A DNA stretch of 64,000 nt from the NCBI GenBank assembly GCA_945873625.1, contig CAMCDS010000010.1, positions 1 through 64,000 on the forward strand. Reading direction: 5' to 3'. Source of the DNA: an uncultured Porphyromonadaceae bacterium (GTDB lineage Bacteria > Bacteroidota > Bacteroidia > Bacteroidales > Muribaculaceae). How positions within the stretch are numbered: position 1 is the first letter of the stretch; every line of letters starts with the position of its first letter. The position numbers and the translations under genes are program-made. Under the pieces are notes generated by a model. It did no database searches. It saw only the letters and a list, made by a program, of their open reading frames with translations, and was not told where the DNA came from. Shown one piece after another: positions 62,618 to 64,000 of the stretch.

Positions 62618-63127
62618 ATGGAAGAAAAAAGATATTGCTACCGGTACCCTCACCCGGCGGTTACAACCGACTGCGTGATATTCGGCTTCGACGGCTCCGA
62701 GCTCAACGTGCTGCTCGTGGAGCGCGGCATCGAGCCCTACAAAGGATACTGGGCACTCCCCGGCGGATTTCTTAATCCCGATGAGTCGGCCGAGGAAGGC
62801 GCCCGGCGCGAACTTCGCGAGGAGACCGGACTCGAAGAGGCATACATGGAACAGCTCAGGGCATATACCGACCCCGACCGCGACCCTCGCGAACGAGTAA
62901 TTACGATTGCCTTTCTGGCACTGGTGAAGATACGCGACGTGGAAGGGGGCGACGATGCGGCCGACGCCCGATGGTTCCCGCTCAGCGACGTGCCGAGTCT
63001 TGCCTTCGACCACGACACAATCCTGCACGACGCTCTCACCCGTCTGCGCGAACGGATACACTTCCACCCCATCGACCACGACCTTCTGCCTGAGAAATTC
63101 ACCCTCCGCGATCTTCAGAATCTTTAG
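62618..63127 (+). CDS. Nudix hydrolase, NrtR-like but without the winged helix
   Basis: Complete Nudix box at residues 50-72 (GFLNPDE and RELREETGL), so it should hydrolyse a nucleoside-diphosphate derivative such as ADP-ribose. The N-terminus YPHPAVTTDCVIFGFDG and ending HDLLPEKFTLRDLQNL are as in the longer Nudix/winged-helix proteins (NrtR-like) of this phylum. In those, FTL-x-x-LQ opens the DNA-binding part. Here a TAG ends the chain at that point (169 aa). Either a plain hydrolase or a regulator that lost its DNA-binding domain. Confidence 0.86.
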   Translation: MEEKRYCYRYPHPAVTTDCVIFGFDGSELNVLLVERGIEPYKGYWALPGGFLNPDESAEEGARRELREETGLEEAYMEQLRAYTDPDRDPRERVITIAFLALVKIRDVEGGDDAADARWFPLSDVPSLAFDHDTILHDALTRLRERIHFHPIDHDLLPEKFTLRDLQNL

Positions 63128-63172
63128 AGAACATTTTCATTCTTGAAGACACCGATTAAATACTTCTTATAT

Positions 63173-63652
63173 ATGAAGGAGAGAGTCAGGTTCAGTGCCT
63201 ATTCACTGATATTCACTGTGGCTATCGTAGTTCTGTGCGTGGCGGGAGCAGTATCGCTCCGGGGCGACACTCACAGGCTGATACTGCTATGCGTCATTCT
63301 GGGGACGGCAATCGTCATGGGACTGTATTATTGCCCCGTCTCGGTCGAGGCGGGAGAGTCGGGCATCACGCTACGCAGGCTTACGTCGCGTCCCCGATTC
63401 TTTGCCTACGACGACATCAGCTTCGTCGACACCTGCCACCCCTCTGCCGGCGGGCTGAGAATATGCGGCAGCGGAGGCGCTTTCGGCTACTGGGGATATT
63501 TCAGCGACATCATGATCGGCACCTATTTCGGCTACTACGGCAGCCGGAGCCACTGTTTCCTCATCAGACTCAGAAACGGGAGGCAATACGTAATCGGATG
63601 CGACGGACCGGTCGCACTGACAGGATTCATCAGGAAGCATATCAACGCCTGA
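63173..63652 (+). CDS. Two-helix membrane protein with PH-like domain, unknown function
   Basis: 159 aa from the ATG at 63173; a TTG 30 nt upstream is possible but unneeded. Two membrane helices lie at about residues 8-28 (AYSLIFTVAIVVLCVAGAVS) and 36-54 (RLILLCVILGTAIVMGLYYC). The rest has the strand pattern of a bacterial PH domain: ITLRRLTSRPRFFAYDDISF, then HCFLIRLRNGRQYVIGCDGP and helix ALTGFIRKHIN. Unusually rich in Gly, Tyr and Cys in the middle. It lies 45 nt after the Nudix gene. The next gene is of the same type, so they may be related copies. Confidence 0.72.
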   Translation: MKERVRFSAYSLIFTVAIVVLCVAGAVSLRGDTHRLILLCVILGTAIVMGLYYCPVSVEAGESGITLRRLTSRPRFFAYDDISFVDTCHPSAGGLRICGSGGAFGYWGYFSDIMIGTYFGYYGSRSHCFLIRLRNGRQYVIGCDGPVALTGFIRKHINA

Positions 63653-63675
63653 TTCAGGCATTCAGCATCACACTC

Positions 63676-63709
63676 ACCGTCATCTGTTTGCCTGGATGAC
63701 GGTTTTTTG
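63676..63709 (+). terminator. Terminator after the PH-like gene
   Basis: ACCGTCATC (63676-63684) pairs perfectly with GATGACGGT (63695-63703), followed by TTTTTT. Confidence 0.92.
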
Positions 63710-63722
63710 CTAATTTCGCGAT

Positions 63723-64000
63723 ATGGAAACCGTATGCTTCAAGCCAAAGGTCGGATGGTGGGTGTATGCCATCATACCTTTCATGTTTCTCTGCTGCATG
63801 GCCGGGCCGATACTGACCGGTTCAGAATATCTGCTCGGTTTTCTTCTTTCAGTTCCTTTCTGCATTTTCATCCTCAGCCTCATCATCACCACCCGTTACG
63901 CCATCCGGGGCCGGGAGTTTGGCGTGAATACCCTCTACAGATGGAGCTGGTTTCCGATTGACAATATCGAGAGCATAACGCACGTCAACAGCATTCTGGC
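63723..64000 (+). CDS. Partial membrane protein, PH-like, cut by the window end
   Basis: Begins METVCFKPKVGWWVYAII and remains open for 92 codons to the window edge. Two membrane helices (about residues 13-32 and 38-57, LLGFLLSVPFCIFILSLIIT) are followed by a PH-like start (YAIRGREFGVNTLYRWSWFP, then IDNIESITHV). The RYAI...I..I.SI pattern is typical of small bacterial PH-domain proteins. TAATTTCG (63711-63718) just before the ATG is one base off the -7 consensus. That would make the leader very short, so the true promoter or start may differ. Confidence 0.65.
   Translation, partial: METVCFKPKVGWWVYAIIPFMFLCCMAGPILTGSEYLLGFLLSVPFCIFILSLIITTRYAIRGREFGVNTLYRWSWFPIDNIESITHVNSIL

Overview
The window looks like chromosome from a gut-type member of the Bacteroidales, most likely Muribaculaceae. 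This is inferred from the gene set (bifunctional LpxC-FabZ, a type B T9SS cargo C-terminus, TonB receptor plus lipoprotein pair, Na+-pumping methylmalonyl-CoA decarboxylase, Bacteroides-like tryptophanase), from promoters of the Bacteroidetes type (TTTG, 19-20 bp spacer, TAnnTTTG) and from a GC content that looks high for Bacteroides. Genes are dense and largely housekeeping or core metabolic. I saw no rRNA, tRNA, CRISPR array, insertion sequence or prophage.

Layout. 0.2-8.4 kb (+): ftsK, a LolA-like carrier, trxB, dCMP deaminase, a CtpA-type protease and 5-formyl-THF cyclo-ligase, ending in a small signalling pair (degenerate ScdA/hemerythrin-like protein plus an atypical LuxR-type regulator). 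8.4-9.7 kb: purM with its own promoter. 9.7-17.5 kb (-): patatin, GH13 amylase, prs, dnaE, trxA. 17.7-26.9 kb (+): T9SS cargo, uvrA, M3 peptidase, tryptophanase, DUF2807-type lipoprotein. 26.9-28.5 kb (-): MscS/YbdG-like channel. 28.9-30.5 kb (+): ndk and an M23-LysM endopeptidase. 30.7-34.3 kb (-): crp/fnr-like regulator, prfA, then a heavily decayed TPR-AraC regulator gene whose 3' end runs into the tail of an unrelated secreted-protein gene. 34.4-35.6 kb (+): pyrF and a tiny membrane protein. 35.7-38.9 kb (-): lpxD, lpxC-fabZ, lpxA (lipid A).

39.0-43.7 kb (+) is the methylmalonyl-CoA epimerase/decarboxylase operon of the succinate-propionate pathway, with an elaborate palindromic control region. 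43.9-50.6 kb (+): a hypothetical protein, an exonuclease, glutamine synthetase, a zinc-cysteine-less ThiF/MoeB-like E1, a GT4 glycosyltransferase, a YbhN-type membrane protein and kdsB. 50.7-57.4 kb (-): cdsA-plsC, and a separate operon small membrane protein-dxs-trkA-trkH from its own promoter. 57.5-64.0 kb (+): TonB-dependent receptor plus lipoprotein, a Nudix protein, and two small membrane proteins with PH-like tails, the second cut off by the window edge.

Envelope biogenesis recurs (LolA-like, lipid A, KDO activation, phospholipid and isoprenoid synthesis, M23 hydrolase, T9SS cargo). The best leads for new biology are the hemerythrin-like/LuxR pair at 7.1-8.4 kb, the palindromic control region of the propionate operon, and the unassigned TonB receptor/OB-fold lipoprotein pair. 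The clearest evolutionary event is the multi-lesion pseudogene at 30.7-32.5 kb.
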